A stretch of 64,000 bases of DNA from positions 180,269-244,268 of the forward strand of contig NZ_QLST01000002.1 of the NCBI RefSeq assembly GCF_003293845.1, read 5' to 3'. The notes below the pieces were generated by a model. It was not told the DNA's origin. It was given only the letters and a program-made list of their open reading frames with translations, and ran no database searches. The stretch is from Flavobacterium tibetense (GTDB taxonomy: Bacteria > Bacteroidota > Bacteroidia > Flavobacteriales > Flavobacteriaceae). Of the stretch, positions 17,780 through 25,781 are shown piece by piece (position 1 is the first letter of the stretch; each line of letters opens with the position of its first letter). Made by a program: the position numbers and the translations under genes.

Positions 17780-18655
17780 ATGAAAGCATACGTATTTCCA
17801 GGTCAAGGCGCTCAGTTCACAGGAATGGGCAAAGATTTATATGAAAATTCCCCATTAGCAAAAGAATTATTCGAAAAAGCCAACGAAATTTTAGGTTTCC
17901 GAATCACCGATATCATGTTTGAAGGAACGGCTGAAGAATTAAAAGAAACCAAAGTAACCCAACCAGCCGTTTTCTTGCACTCGGTAATTTTAGCCAAAGT
18001 ATTAGACGTAAAACCTGATATGGTAGCTGGACATTCTTTAGGTGAATTTTCTGCGCTAGTTGTAAATGGTGCATTATCATTCGAAGACGGATTACGATTA
18101 GTTTCTAAAAGAGCAATGGCAATGCAAAAAGCTTGTGAAATCAAACCTTCAACAATGGCGGCCGTATTGAATTTAGACGACAAAATGGTAGAAGATATTT
18201 GTGCTTCGATTGATGGTGTTGTAGTAGCTGCCAATTACAACTGTCCAGGACAATTAGTAATTTCTGGCGAATACAAAGCAGTTGAATTAGCTTGCGAAAA
18301 AATGAAAGAAGCAGGTGCAAAACGTGCATTAATTTTACCTGTTGGAGGCGCTTTCCACTCACCCATGATGGAACCAGCAAGAGAAGAATTAGCAGCTGCT
18401 ATTGAAGCCACTACTTTTGCAACACCAACTTGCCCAGTTTATCAAAACGTTACTGCAAATGCCGTTTCCGATGCTACAGAAATCAAGAAAAACCTAATTT
18501 CACAATTAACAGGTGCAGTAAGATGGACACAATCCGTACAACAAATGATTGCTGATGGCGCAACAAGTTTCACAGAAGTTGGTCCAGGAAAAGTACTAGT
18601 TGGACTAGTAAATAAAATTAACAAAGACGTAGAAACGGTTTCTGCAGCTTTATAG
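17780..18655 (+). CDS. fabD: Malonyl-CoA:ACP transacylase
   Basis: 291-residue enzyme that moves malonyl groups from CoA to acyl carrier protein for fatty acid synthesis. Key features: start FPGQGAQFTGMGKDLY, nucleophile S86 in GHSLGEFSAL, catalytic histidine in GGAFHSPMM, and oxyanion glutamine in the FPGQGAQ loop. Length is normal. It stands alone rather than with fabH/fabG. Confidence 0.95.
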   Translation: MKAYVFPGQGAQFTGMGKDLYENSPLAKELFEKANEILGFRITDIMFEGTAEELKETKVTQPAVFLHSVILAKVLDVKPDMVAGHSLGEFSALVVNGALSFEDGLRLVSKRAMAMQKACEIKPSTMAAVLNLDDKMVEDICASIDGVVVAANYNCPGQLVISGEYKAVELACEKMKEAGAKRALILPVGGAFHSPMMEPAREELAAAIEATTFATPTCPVYQNVTANAVSDATEIKKNLISQLTGAVRWTQSVQQMIADGATSFTEVGPGKVLVGLVNKINKDVETVSAAL

Positions 18656-18658
18656 TAA

Positions 18659-18737
18659 GCAGTCGCAGTTTACAGATAAAAAAATCCGAAATTACTTTCG
18701 GATTTTTTTGTTTTTTTTTTACTGCCAACTGTGACTG
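18659..18737. repeat. ACTG-word inverted repeat flanking the fabD terminator
   Basis: 18659-18675 (GCAGTCGCAGTTTACAG) and 18722-18737 (CTGCCAACTGTGACTG) are imperfect inverted copies (13 of 16) on either side of the fabD/galE terminator. The same word family recurs at 19771-19815 and 46501-46557. Confidence 0.6.
18681..18711 (+). terminator. Terminator between convergent fabD and galE
   Basis: A 9-bp stem AATCCGAAA/TTTCGGATT (18683-18691 with 18696-18704), TTAC loop, extended by flanking A and T runs. Its symmetry lets it serve both convergent genes. Confidence 0.85.
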
Positions 18738-18745
18738 AAAACTGA

Positions 18746-19762
18746 TTACTGCTGTCTGATTTTCTTCTCCCACTTCCAAGCACTAGCTAAAGCTTCTTCC
18801 AATGACAATTGTGCTTTCCATCCTAAAATGGAGTTCGCTTTATCGGTATTGGCATAAGCTTCGGTTACATCGCCTGCGCGTCGTGCTACGATTTGGTAGT
18901 TTAATTTTTGTTGGGTTACTTTTTCAAATGCAGCAATTACTTCCAAAACCGAACTTCCTGTTCCAGTTCCAATGTTGAACGTTTCCACTTTTTCCGTATT
19001 TTTCTTATGCAATAATCGTTGTAATGCTACCACATGTGCTTTGGCTAAATCTACCACATGAATATAGTCACGAATGGCGGTTCCATCTGGCGTTGGATAA
19101 TCATTTCCAAAAACAGACAACTTTTCTCTTAGTCCAATAGCTGTTTGCGTAATAAATGGTACTAAATTTTGAGGAACACCTAATGGTAATTCGCCAATTT
19201 CAGCTGAAGGATGTGCTCCAATTGGATTGAAATAACGTAATAAAATCGAATTAATATTGGTTACTTTGGCTACATCAGTAATGATTTCTTCACCTATTTG
19301 TTTTGTGTTTCCGTACGGTGACATGGCAACTTGAATAGGAGCATTTTCTGTAATTGGCATTTTTTCGGCTTGACCGTAAACCGTACAAGACGAACTGAAA
19401 ATAAAATGGGCTTCTGTTTTTTTTTGTAATTCTTGAAGCAAATACACTAAAGAATTGATATTGTTTTCATAATACAACAATGGATTTTCAACACTTTCTC
19501 CCACTGCTTTTGATGCAGCAAAATGTATAACTCCTGAAATATCTTGGTATTTTGAAAAGAAATTTTGAACTGCTATTTTTTCACGTAAATCAATATTTTC
19601 AAATAAAGGTTTTTTCCCTGTAATGCGGGCAATTCCATCCAAAACATCAATAGATGAATTCGAAAGATTGTCAATTACAATTACTTCAAAACCTTCATTT
19701 TGTAATTCTACAACGGTATGCGAACCAATAAATCCTAAACCTCCTGTAACAAGTATTGTCAT
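18746..19762 (-). CDS. galE: UDP-glucose 4-epimerase
   Basis: 338-residue extended short-chain dehydrogenase. The NAD-binding motif GGLGFIGSH is at the N-terminus and the catalytic pair Y-x3-K is in MSPYGNTKQIGEE. Serine of the active site is in FSSSCTVYG. Interconverts UDP-glucose and UDP-galactose for surface polysaccharide or galactose use. The DegT-type gene lies just upstream on the same strand, suggesting a surface-sugar context. Confidence 0.94.
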   Translation of the reverse strand: MTILVTGGLGFIGSHTVVELQNEGFEVIVIDNLSNSSIDVLDGIARITGKKPLFENIDLREKIAVQNFFSKYQDISGVIHFAASKAVGESVENPLLYYENNINSLVYLLQELQKKTEAHFIFSSSCTVYGQAEKMPITENAPIQVAMSPYGNTKQIGEEIITDVAKVTNINSILLRYFNPIGAHPSAEIGELPLGVPQNLVPFITQTAIGLREKLSVFGNDYPTPDGTAIRDYIHVVDLAKAHVVALQRLLHKKNTEKVETFNIGTGTGSSVLEVIAAFEKVTQQKLNYQIVARRAGDVTEAYANTDKANSILGWKAQLSLEEALASAWKWEKKIRQQ

Positions 19763-19770
19763 ATATAATT

Positions 19771-19815
19771 AGTTATCAGTCTCAGTCGCAGTTAACAGTT
19801 CTGAGACTGATAACT
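19771..19815. repeat. Intergenic hairpin element, 15-bp perfect stem
   Basis: 19771-19785 (AGTTATCAGTCTCAG) pairs perfectly with 19801-19815 around a 15-base loop that also carries CAGTCGCAGTTAACAG. There is no T-run, so it is not a standard terminator. It lies between the DegT-type gene and galE, and shares its ACTGAGACTG word with 18659-18737 and 46509-46547. Confidence 0.75.
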
Positions 19816-19826
19816 GAGACTGAAGA

Positions 19827-20957
19827 CTATTTAACGTATTCTAAAACGGCGTCTGTGATAAATTTAATTTGCTCGTCATCTAATTCCGTATGCATTGGCA
19901 ATGCTATTACTTCTTTTACCAATTGATTCGTAACTGGAAAATCTTCTTCTTTATATCTTGAATCCGCATAGGCTTTCTGACTGTGCAATGGAATTGGATA
20001 ATAAATTGCACAAGGAATTCCTTTTTCTTGTAAATGTGCTAATAATCCATCCCGTTTTCCGTTTAAAATTCGGATTACATATTGATGGAATACGTGACAA
20101 TCACAAGAATCACAAATCGTTGGTATCCAAATATTCGAATTTTGACCTAAAGCCAAACTGTATTTTCTTGCTGCTTCTTGACGTGCTTTGTTGTAAGTAT
20201 CCAAATGCGGTAATTTCGCTTTTAAAACTCCAGCTTGCATACTATCTAAACGCGAATTTACGCCTACTACATCATGATGGTATCTTTCATACATTCCATG
20301 ATTTACAATTCCTCTGATTTTGTGTGCCAAAGCATCGTCATTGGTAAAAATAGCGCCACCATCACCATAGCATCCTAAGTTTTTAGATGGAAAAAAGGAT
20401 GTTGCTGCAACGTGCCCAATAGTTCCTACTTTCTTTTTAGAACCATCTTTTGAATTATAATCTGCACCAATTGCTTGTGCATTATCTTCGATAACGTATA
20501 AATTATGTTCTTTGGCAATTTCCATAATCGCATCCATATTTGCAGCGCGACCGAATAAATGAACTGGAACAATTGCTTTTGTTTTTGGAGTTATAGCTTT
20601 ACGAATTCCATCTAACGAAATATTCATATTATTCATATCCACATCCACCAAAACTGGAGTTAATTGCAATAAAGCAATTACTTCAACCGTAGCTGCGAAT
20701 GTAAAATCGGCAGTAATAACTTCATCACCTGGTTTTAAATCCAATCCCATCATAGCAATTTGCAACGCATCGGTTCCGTTAGCACATGGAATTACGTGTT
20801 TTACGCCCAAATATTTTTCTAAATCCGCCTGAAATTGGTGAACCAAAGGTCCGTTGATGTATGTATTCGTTTCTAAAACTTCTTGAATAGAAGCGTTTAC
20901 TTCTTCTTTTATTTTTTCATATTGACTTTTCAAGTCAACCATTTGTAATTTTCTCAT
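19827..20957 (-). CDS. DegT/DnrJ/EryC1/StrS family aminotransferase
   Basis: 376-residue PLP-dependent sugar aminotransferase. PLP lysine K192 is in FFPSKNLGCYGDGGAIFTN; other family motifs are CANGTDALQIAMMGL, DFTFAATVEVIALL and PVHLFGRAANMDAI. These enzymes transfer an amino group to keto-sugar nucleotides for LPS or glycan building; the precise sugar is unknown. Upstream partner of galE on the same strand. Confidence 0.92.
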   Translation of the reverse strand: MRKLQMVDLKSQYEKIKEEVNASIQEVLETNTYINGPLVHQFQADLEKYLGVKHVIPCANGTDALQIAMMGLDLKPGDEVITADFTFAATVEVIALLQLTPVLVDVDMNNMNISLDGIRKAITPKTKAIVPVHLFGRAANMDAIMEIAKEHNLYVIEDNAQAIGADYNSKDGSKKKVGTIGHVAATSFFPSKNLGCYGDGGAIFTNDDALAHKIRGIVNHGMYERYHHDVVGVNSRLDSMQAGVLKAKLPHLDTYNKARQEAARKYSLALGQNSNIWIPTICDSCDCHVFHQYVIRILNGKRDGLLAHLQEKGIPCAIYYPIPLHSQKAYADSRYKEEDFPVTNQLVKEVIALPMHTELDDEQIKFITDAVLEYVK

Positions 20958-20965
20958 TGAAAAAT

Positions 20966-21002
20966 AAGTTTAAAAGTTTAAAGTTTAAAAGTTTAAAAGT
21001 TG
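20966..21002. repeat. Short tandem repeat of the word AAGTTTAAA
   Basis: Four imperfect copies of AAGTTTAA(A) in a row upstream of the DegT-type gene. The rest of the 20958-21110 gap shows no gene. Confidence 0.7.
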
Positions 21003-21110
21003 ATTCACCTTAATTTTTACTTTTAACAAGAACAAAAATAGTCAATAATTGATTAGTTGGCAATGAATTTTAATAAAGAAACTGTATTTTCGCATTAGAT
21101 ATTTACAACT

Positions 21111-22370
21111 ATGTTATTTCTGTACAACTTAGTAGTTCTTTTAGCTGCCCAACTTTTAAAAATTGTAGCACTTTTTAGTCCAAAAATGAAACTTTTTGTT
21201 GATGGGCGAAAGTCGGTTTTTCAAACTTTGACTGATAAAATTCAAACAACAGATAGAACCATTTGGTTTCACGCAGCATCTTTAGGCGAATATGAACAAG
21301 GTTTACCCGTAATTGAAGCCATCAAAAAACAATTTCCAAATCATAAAATTGTAGTTACGTTTTTTTCACCTTCGGGTTATGAAGTACGAAAAAACAACAC
21401 CGTTGCTGATGTTACCGTTTATTTGCCTTTGGATTCTATTTCCAATGCTAAACAATTTATCAAATTAGTTCATCCCGAAATGGCGTTTTTTATCAAATAC
21501 GAATATTGGCCAAATTACCTGAACGAACTAAAAAATCAGAACATAAAAACCTATTTAATTTCGGGAATTCTTCGAGAAAAACAAGCGTTTTTCAAATGGT
21601 ATGGCGGATTTTATAGAAATGCCTTAAAAACATTTGATTACTTTTTTGTTCAGAATGAAAGCTCGAAAAAACTACTACAAAGTATTGGTTTCACTAACGT
21701 AAAAGTTTCTGGTGATACACGATTTGACCGAGTAGTTTCGATTTTAGAACGAGATAATTCATTGGATTTTATAGAACAATTTAAAGACAACAAAACTACA
21801 ATAGTAATTGGAAGTTCTTGGCCAAAAGACGAAAGTTTATTAGTAAATTACATCAATCAAAGTTCGGATGATGTGAAATTTATTATTGCTCCGCATAATA
21901 TCAAACCGGAGCAAATTCATTCACTTTACAAACAAATCAATAAGACTAAATTTAAATTTTCTGATTATTCGATAGAAACATTAAGAAAACCAAACCTCGA
22001 AAATTATCAAGTTTTCATCATCGACACCATCGGAATTTTAACCAAAATTTATTCCTATGCCGATATTGCTTATGTGGGTGGTGGTTTTGGAAATCCGGGT
22101 GTTCATAATATTTTAGAGCCGGCGACTTTTGGTGTTCCAGTTATAATTGGACCAAATTACTCGCATTTTGCTGAAGCTACGGCTTTAGTAAATATGGAAG
22201 GTTGTATTTCTATTCAAAATCAAACCCAATTGAATGAAGCTTTTGATTTGTTACTTCATAACGAAGATGAACGATTAGAAAAAGGACATGTTTGCAGCAC
22301 ATTTGTTCAAATGAATAAAGGAGCTACACAAACCATTATGAATCATATTCTTAATGAAACCCTAAATTAA
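21111..22370 (+). CDS. waaA: 3-deoxy-D-manno-octulosonic acid (Kdo) transferase
   Basis: 419-residue GT30 glycosyltransferase that adds Kdo to lipid A precursor at the inner membrane. N-terminal hydrophobic anchor (LLAAQLLKIVALF), acceptor-side motif WFHAASLGEYEQG with the conserved Glu, and donor-binding stretch GGGFGNPGVHNILEPATFGVPVIIGP. Length normal. It starts divergently from the DegT-type gene and fits an LPS-synthesis neighbourhood. Confidence 0.94.
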   Translation: MLFLYNLVVLLAAQLLKIVALFSPKMKLFVDGRKSVFQTLTDKIQTTDRTIWFHAASLGEYEQGLPVIEAIKKQFPNHKIVVTFFSPSGYEVRKNNTVADVTVYLPLDSISNAKQFIKLVHPEMAFFIKYEYWPNYLNELKNQNIKTYLISGILREKQAFFKWYGGFYRNALKTFDYFFVQNESSKKLLQSIGFTNVKVSGDTRFDRVVSILERDNSLDFIEQFKDNKTTIVIGSSWPKDESLLVNYINQSSDDVKFIIAPHNIKPEQIHSLYKQINKTKFKFSDYSIETLRKPNLENYQVFIIDTIGILTKIYSYADIAYVGGGFGNPGVHNILEPATFGVPVIIGPNYSHFAEATALVNMEGCISIQNQTQLNEAFDLLLHNEDERLEKGHVCSTFVQMNKGATQTIMNHILNETLN

Positions 22371-22424
22371 ATGGTAAAAAAAATCTAAAATTGTAACTTG
22401 CACCCTTAATAAATATCAAAAACT

Positions 22425-24575
22425 ATGAAATTTTTAAAATTACTTTTGCTTTTTGTAGCGTTCCAAATGCAAGCCCAACAAGGCGGAATGTGGATTCCAA
22501 GCATGCTAAAAGGCATGAACGAAAGCGAAATGAAAAGCTTAGGCATGAAGATGTCGGCTCAAGACATTTATGATGTAAACCAATCGAGTTTAAAAGATGC
22601 CATTATTCATTTTAATGGAGGTTGTACATCTGAAATTATTTCTCCAAAAGGTTTATTATTAACCAATCACCACTGTGGTTACGGCGAAATACAAAAACAC
22701 TCATCAGTAGAAAATGATTATTTACAAGATGGTTTTTGGGCAAAAGATTTAGCTTCAGAATTACCAAATCCAGGAATGGTAGCTACTTTAATTGTGAGTA
22801 TTCACGATGTTACTACTGCTGTTTTGGAAGGTGTTATGCAATTGCCTTCAGAAGCTGAAAAACAAAAAAGAATTCAAGAAAATATAGCACGAGTACAAGC
22901 TACTTTTCCAAAAGAAAAATGGCAAGACAATAGAATTCGTGTGTTTTACGAAGGCAATCAATACATTTTATTTGTTACTGAAACTTTCAAAGACGTTCGT
23001 TTAGTGGGAGCGCCACCAAGTTCAATAGGAAAATTCGGTTCAGATACGGATAACTGGGTTTGGCCTCGTCACACCGGAGATTTTGCTATGTTTCGTATTT
23101 ATGCTGGAAAAGATAACAAACCAGCTGAATACTCTAAAGATAACGTTCCATACACGCCAAAACATTTCCTACCAATTTCATTAGACGGAGTTGCAGAAGG
23201 CGATTTTACAATGGTTTTTGGTTTTCCTGGAAGAACACAAGAATATTTACCAGCAGTTGCTGTAGAGCAAATTGTAAATTCATTAAATCCTGCTAAAATC
23301 ACGATTCGTGATGCTGCTTTGAAAGTACAAGATGGTTTCATGAGAAAAGATCAAGCTATTAAAATTCAATATGCTTCTAAATATGCTAGCGTGGCGAATT
23401 ATTGGAAAAAATGGATTGGTGAAAGTCAAGGTTTAAAGAAATCTAATGCGGTTCAAATCAAGAAAGATTTCGAGAAAGAGTTCCAAAATAGAGTGGCTAA
23501 AAGCGGAAAATCTGCCGAATATGGAAGTTTATTAGCTAATTTTGAGAAAAACTACCAAGAGATTGACCAATATGCTTTAGCAAGAGATTATTTTGTTGAA
23601 ACCGTATTACGTAATACCGAATTACTAAGCGTTGGTTTCCGTTTGTATCAATTGGAACAAGTATTCAAAGCTAGAGGCGAACAAGCTTTTACCGATAGAA
23701 AGAACAATACTATAACAAGTTTAGAAGGCTTTTATAAAGATTTTAATGCTAAAGTTGATGAGAAAGTTTTTGAGCAATTAATGGCTTTATATACAAAAAA
23801 TTCTCCTTTACTTCCAACAGACATTAAAGCTTTGGATATTAAAAAGACTACGGCTTTAGTTTATGGTAAATCAAAACTTACTTCTTATAAAGGCACTCAA
23901 GAATTATTGAAAGGAGATGCTAAAACGGTTTTCAAAAACTTGAATAAAGATGCAGGTTACCAATTAGTGAAAAAATTAGCTGATAATTTCTACAATACCA
24001 TTTCACCAAAATACGATGAAATTAATTTAGAAATTGCAGCATTGCAACGCACGTATATGAAAGCCCAATTGGAATTATTCCCTGATGGAAGATATTTTCC
24101 AGATGCTAACAGTACATTACGTGTAACTTATGGTCAAGTGAAAGGTTACAGTCCAAGTGATGCGGTTTACTATGAACCAGTAACGCATTTAGAAGGGGTT
24201 TTAGAGAAATATGTTCCAGGTGATTACGAATTTGACGTCCCAGCTAAGTTAATTGAATTAATCAACAAAAAAGATTACGGTCAATATGCAGAAAACGGGA
24301 AAATGCCAGTTTGTTTTATTGCTACCAATCATACAACAGGAGGAAATTCTGGAAGTCCAGCTATTGATGCCAACGGAAATTTAATTGGATTAAACTTCGA
24401 TAGGGTTTGGGAAGGCACTATGAGCGACATCTATTACGACCCTGCGATTTGTAGAAATATTATGGTGGATATTCGTTATGTCTTATTTATTGTAGACAAA
24501 TTTGCAAATGCAAAACATCTTATTGACGAAATGAAATTGGTTCATCCAAAAAAACAAGCAAGTACTTCTAAGTAA
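22425..24575 (+). CDS. S46 family dipeptidyl-peptidase, DPP11-like
   Basis: 716-residue periplasmic exopeptidase with signal peptide (LLLLFVAFQMQAQ). The S46 serine-protease features are visible: catalytic His in LTNHHCGYGEIQ (near residue 82) and nucleophile S642 in GGNSGSPAIDANG. The residue 18 positions after the serine is R660 (LNFDRVWEG). In characterised enzymes an Arg there gives DPP11 specificity for Asp/Glu, whereas DPP7 has Gly. So it probably removes acidic dipeptides from peptide N-termini. Confidence 0.92.
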   Translation: MKFLKLLLLFVAFQMQAQQGGMWIPSMLKGMNESEMKSLGMKMSAQDIYDVNQSSLKDAIIHFNGGCTSEIISPKGLLLTNHHCGYGEIQKHSSVENDYLQDGFWAKDLASELPNPGMVATLIVSIHDVTTAVLEGVMQLPSEAEKQKRIQENIARVQATFPKEKWQDNRIRVFYEGNQYILFVTETFKDVRLVGAPPSSIGKFGSDTDNWVWPRHTGDFAMFRIYAGKDNKPAEYSKDNVPYTPKHFLPISLDGVAEGDFTMVFGFPGRTQEYLPAVAVEQIVNSLNPAKITIRDAALKVQDGFMRKDQAIKIQYASKYASVANYWKKWIGESQGLKKSNAVQIKKDFEKEFQNRVAKSGKSAEYGSLLANFEKNYQEIDQYALARDYFVETVLRNTELLSVGFRLYQLEQVFKARGEQAFTDRKNNTITSLEGFYKDFNAKVDEKVFEQLMALYTKNSPLLPTDIKALDIKKTTALVYGKSKLTSYKGTQELLKGDAKTVFKNLNKDAGYQLVKKLADNFYNTISPKYDEINLEIAALQRTYMKAQLELFPDGRYFPDANSTLRVTYGQVKGYSPSDAVYYEPVTHLEGVLEKYVPGDYEFDVPAKLIELINKKDYGQYAENGKMPVCFIATNHTTGGNSGSPAIDANGNLIGLNFDRVWEGTMSDIYYDPAICRNIMVDIRYVLFIVDKFANAKHLIDEMKLVHPKKQASTSK

Positions 24576-24637
24576 CTTATTGATTACTAAAGAAAAACTG
24601 AAATAAAAAAAAATAAAAAAAAAGTTGCAAAAATATT

Positions 24638-24665
24638 TTGACATGTCAAAAAATTTATATCTTTG
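24638..24665 (+). promoter_or_regulatory. Strong promoter of the small acidic lipoprotein gene
   Basis: TTG (24638-24640), 17-base spacer, TATCTTTG (24658-24665): a full consensus match, 37 bases before the ATG at 24703. Confidence 0.75.
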
Positions 24666-24702
24666 CTCCGAATTAATAATTAACCTTTTATAATTTAGTA
24701 AG

Positions 24703-24891
24703 ATGAAAAAAGTTGTTTTAAGCTTAGCATTAGTTGCTATGATGTTCGTTTCTTGTAAAGAAGCTGAAGCTAATACTGAAGAAGTTGTAGTTGAAGAAAC
24801 TGTTGAAGTAGTTGAAGAAGTTGCTGCTCCAGTTGCTGAAGATACTACTGCTACTACTGAAGAAGTAGTTACTGAAGAAGTTGCTCAATAA
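24703..24891 (+). CDS. Small acidic Glu/Val/Thr-rich lipoprotein
   Basis: 62 residues. Lipobox cysteine at residue 18 (VVLSLALVAMMFVSC) after a short signal. The mature 45 residues are almost only E, V, T, A and D, in repeated EEVV/EETV/EEVA blocks, with no aromatic residues. The composition suggests an unfolded surface or periplasmic peptide, possibly metal- or cation-binding; no function known. A full-consensus promoter and a strong terminator give it its own transcript, which suggests high expression. Confidence 0.8.
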   Translation: MKKVVLSLALVAMMFVSCKEAEANTEEVVVEETVEVVEEVAAPVAEDTTATTEEVVTEEVAQ

Positions 24892-24913
24892 TTCTAAGCA
24901 AACAGAAAAATTA

Positions 24914-24938
24914 ATCCCGATTGTATCGGGATTTTTTT
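24914..24938 (+). terminator. Terminator after the acidic lipoprotein gene
   Basis: 8-bp perfect stem ATCCCGAT/ATCGGGAT (24914-24921 with 24925-24932), 3-base loop, followed by a run of T. Confidence 0.9.
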
Positions 24939-24942
24939 ATGT

Positions 24943-25302
24943 CTATTCCCAATTGATTTCCGGAAATATAGCTTCGTTGGAAGAAAAATCTAAAATTTCT
25001 GCTATTGCAACCGAACGCAAAAGTTCATCAATCCCTTTTTGCAATAATAATTGTGTGGAATATTTTCTGCTAATTGCAATTTCTTTTTTATCCAAAACCA
25101 TTCGAAAGAAAAATTTACCATTACCAGATTTAAATTTCATAAAAACTACGCGCGCCATAGCTTGCTTCAAATAATCAATTTGCTCTTCACATTCAAAACG
25201 CAATTCAAAATCATTACTCGTTATTATAGTTTTTCCTCTACGTGAAGCATATTCAAATTTATACAAACCACTTACACGCTGACTAATAACAAATGCTCCC
25301 AT
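24943..25302 (-). CDS. YegP-like (DUF1508 type) protein
   Basis: 119 residues from the ATG complementary to 25300-25302; a GTG one codon earlier is possible. The start MGAFVISQRVSGLYKFEYAS and two halves of similar build (GKTIITSNDFELRFECEEQIDYL; GKFFFRMVLDKKEIAISRKYS, then TQLLLQKGIDEL) resemble a tandem YegP repeat. No catalytic motif. The family's role is unknown; it is probably a small cytoplasmic protein. It converges with the acidic lipoprotein gene across their shared terminator. Confidence 0.75.
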   Translation of the reverse strand: MGAFVISQRVSGLYKFEYASRRGKTIITSNDFELRFECEEQIDYLKQAMARVVFMKFKSGNGKFFFRMVLDKKEIAISRKYSTQLLLQKGIDELLRSVAIAEILDFSSNEAIFPEINWE

Positions 25303-25410
25303 CACTAATGAATTTGTTGCAAAATAAACATTTTATAAGATGATTCGAAGTTTAAACGCTAGAAGTTATTAATAATTTCTATTCATAAAAAAATAAAAAA
25401 TTATTGAAAC

Positions 25411-25443
25411 AAAAAAAGCTTCTAACAATGTTAGAAGCTTTTT
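25411..25443 (-). terminator. Terminator of the tRNA-Gly/tRNA-Leu transcript
   Basis: A 14-bp perfect stem (25413-25426 with 25430-25443, core AAGCTTCTAAC) with a 3-base loop directly after the tRNA-Leu 3' end; on the minus strand it ends in a run of T. Confidence 0.9.
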
Positions 25444-25444
25444 G

Positions 25445-25530
25445 TACTCAAGGCGGGACTTGAACCCGCACGGGCATTACTACCCACTGGATTTTAAGTC
25501 CAGCGTGTCTACCAATTCCACCACTCGAGC
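25445..25530 (-). tRNA. tRNA-Leu (anticodon TAA)
   Basis: 86-base class II tRNA. The anticodon stem CTGGA/TCCAG encloses a loop with TAA, reading TTA codons. A long variable arm (GGGTAGTAATGCCC) marks Leu. T-arm is CGGGTTCAAGTCCCG. The acceptor stem GCTCGAG/CTTGAGT contains two G-U pairs, including the first pair. CCA is not encoded. Confidence 0.93.
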
Positions 25531-25548
25531 AAATTATTTTGGTAGTAG

Positions 25549-25621
25549 AGCGAAAAACGGGGTTCGAACCCGCGACCTCGACCTTGGCAAGGTCGCGCTC
25601 TACCAGCTGAGCTATTTTCGC
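25549..25621 (-). tRNA. tRNA-Gly (anticodon GCC)
   Basis: 73-base cloverleaf: acceptor GCGAAAA/TTTTCGC, D-arm with AGCTCAGCTGGTAGAGC, anticodon loop TTGCCAA (GCC, reading GGC/GGT), T-arm GCGGGTTCGAACCCCGT. Discriminator base T as usual for Gly. CCA not encoded. First gene of a two-tRNA transcript with tRNA-Leu, 18 bases apart. Confidence 0.95.
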
Positions 25622-25676
25622 GTTTCGTATTTTTCTTTTTTAAGAACGTCGCCATACTTGTTCCGTATTGCGAGTG

Positions 25677-25706
25677 CAAATATAAAACATATTTTTATTT
25701 CTGCAA
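25677..25706 (-). promoter_or_regulatory. Promoter of the tRNA-Gly/tRNA-Leu operon
   Basis: On the minus strand TTG (25704-25706), 19-base spacer, TATATTTG (25677-25684). Full consensus match about 55 bases before tRNA-Gly. Confidence 0.75.
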
Positions 25707-25781
25707 GAACTTTTTCAATAAAAAAACAAACTTTTTCGGAACATTTCTTTAACCTTTTGATAACGAATAATTTATTCAAAA

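Noticed and set aside
17812..18234. 140-codon open frame antisense to fabD
   Set aside because: fabD is certain on the plus strand; the antisense product has no recognisable feature.
20966..21002. Possible CRISPR-like direct repeats
   Set aside because: Units are 8-9 bases, contiguous, without spacers and without cas genes.
24881..25245. Plus-strand open frames over the YegP-like gene
   Set aside because: They read through the terminator of the acidic lipoprotein and are antisense to a gene with family similarity.
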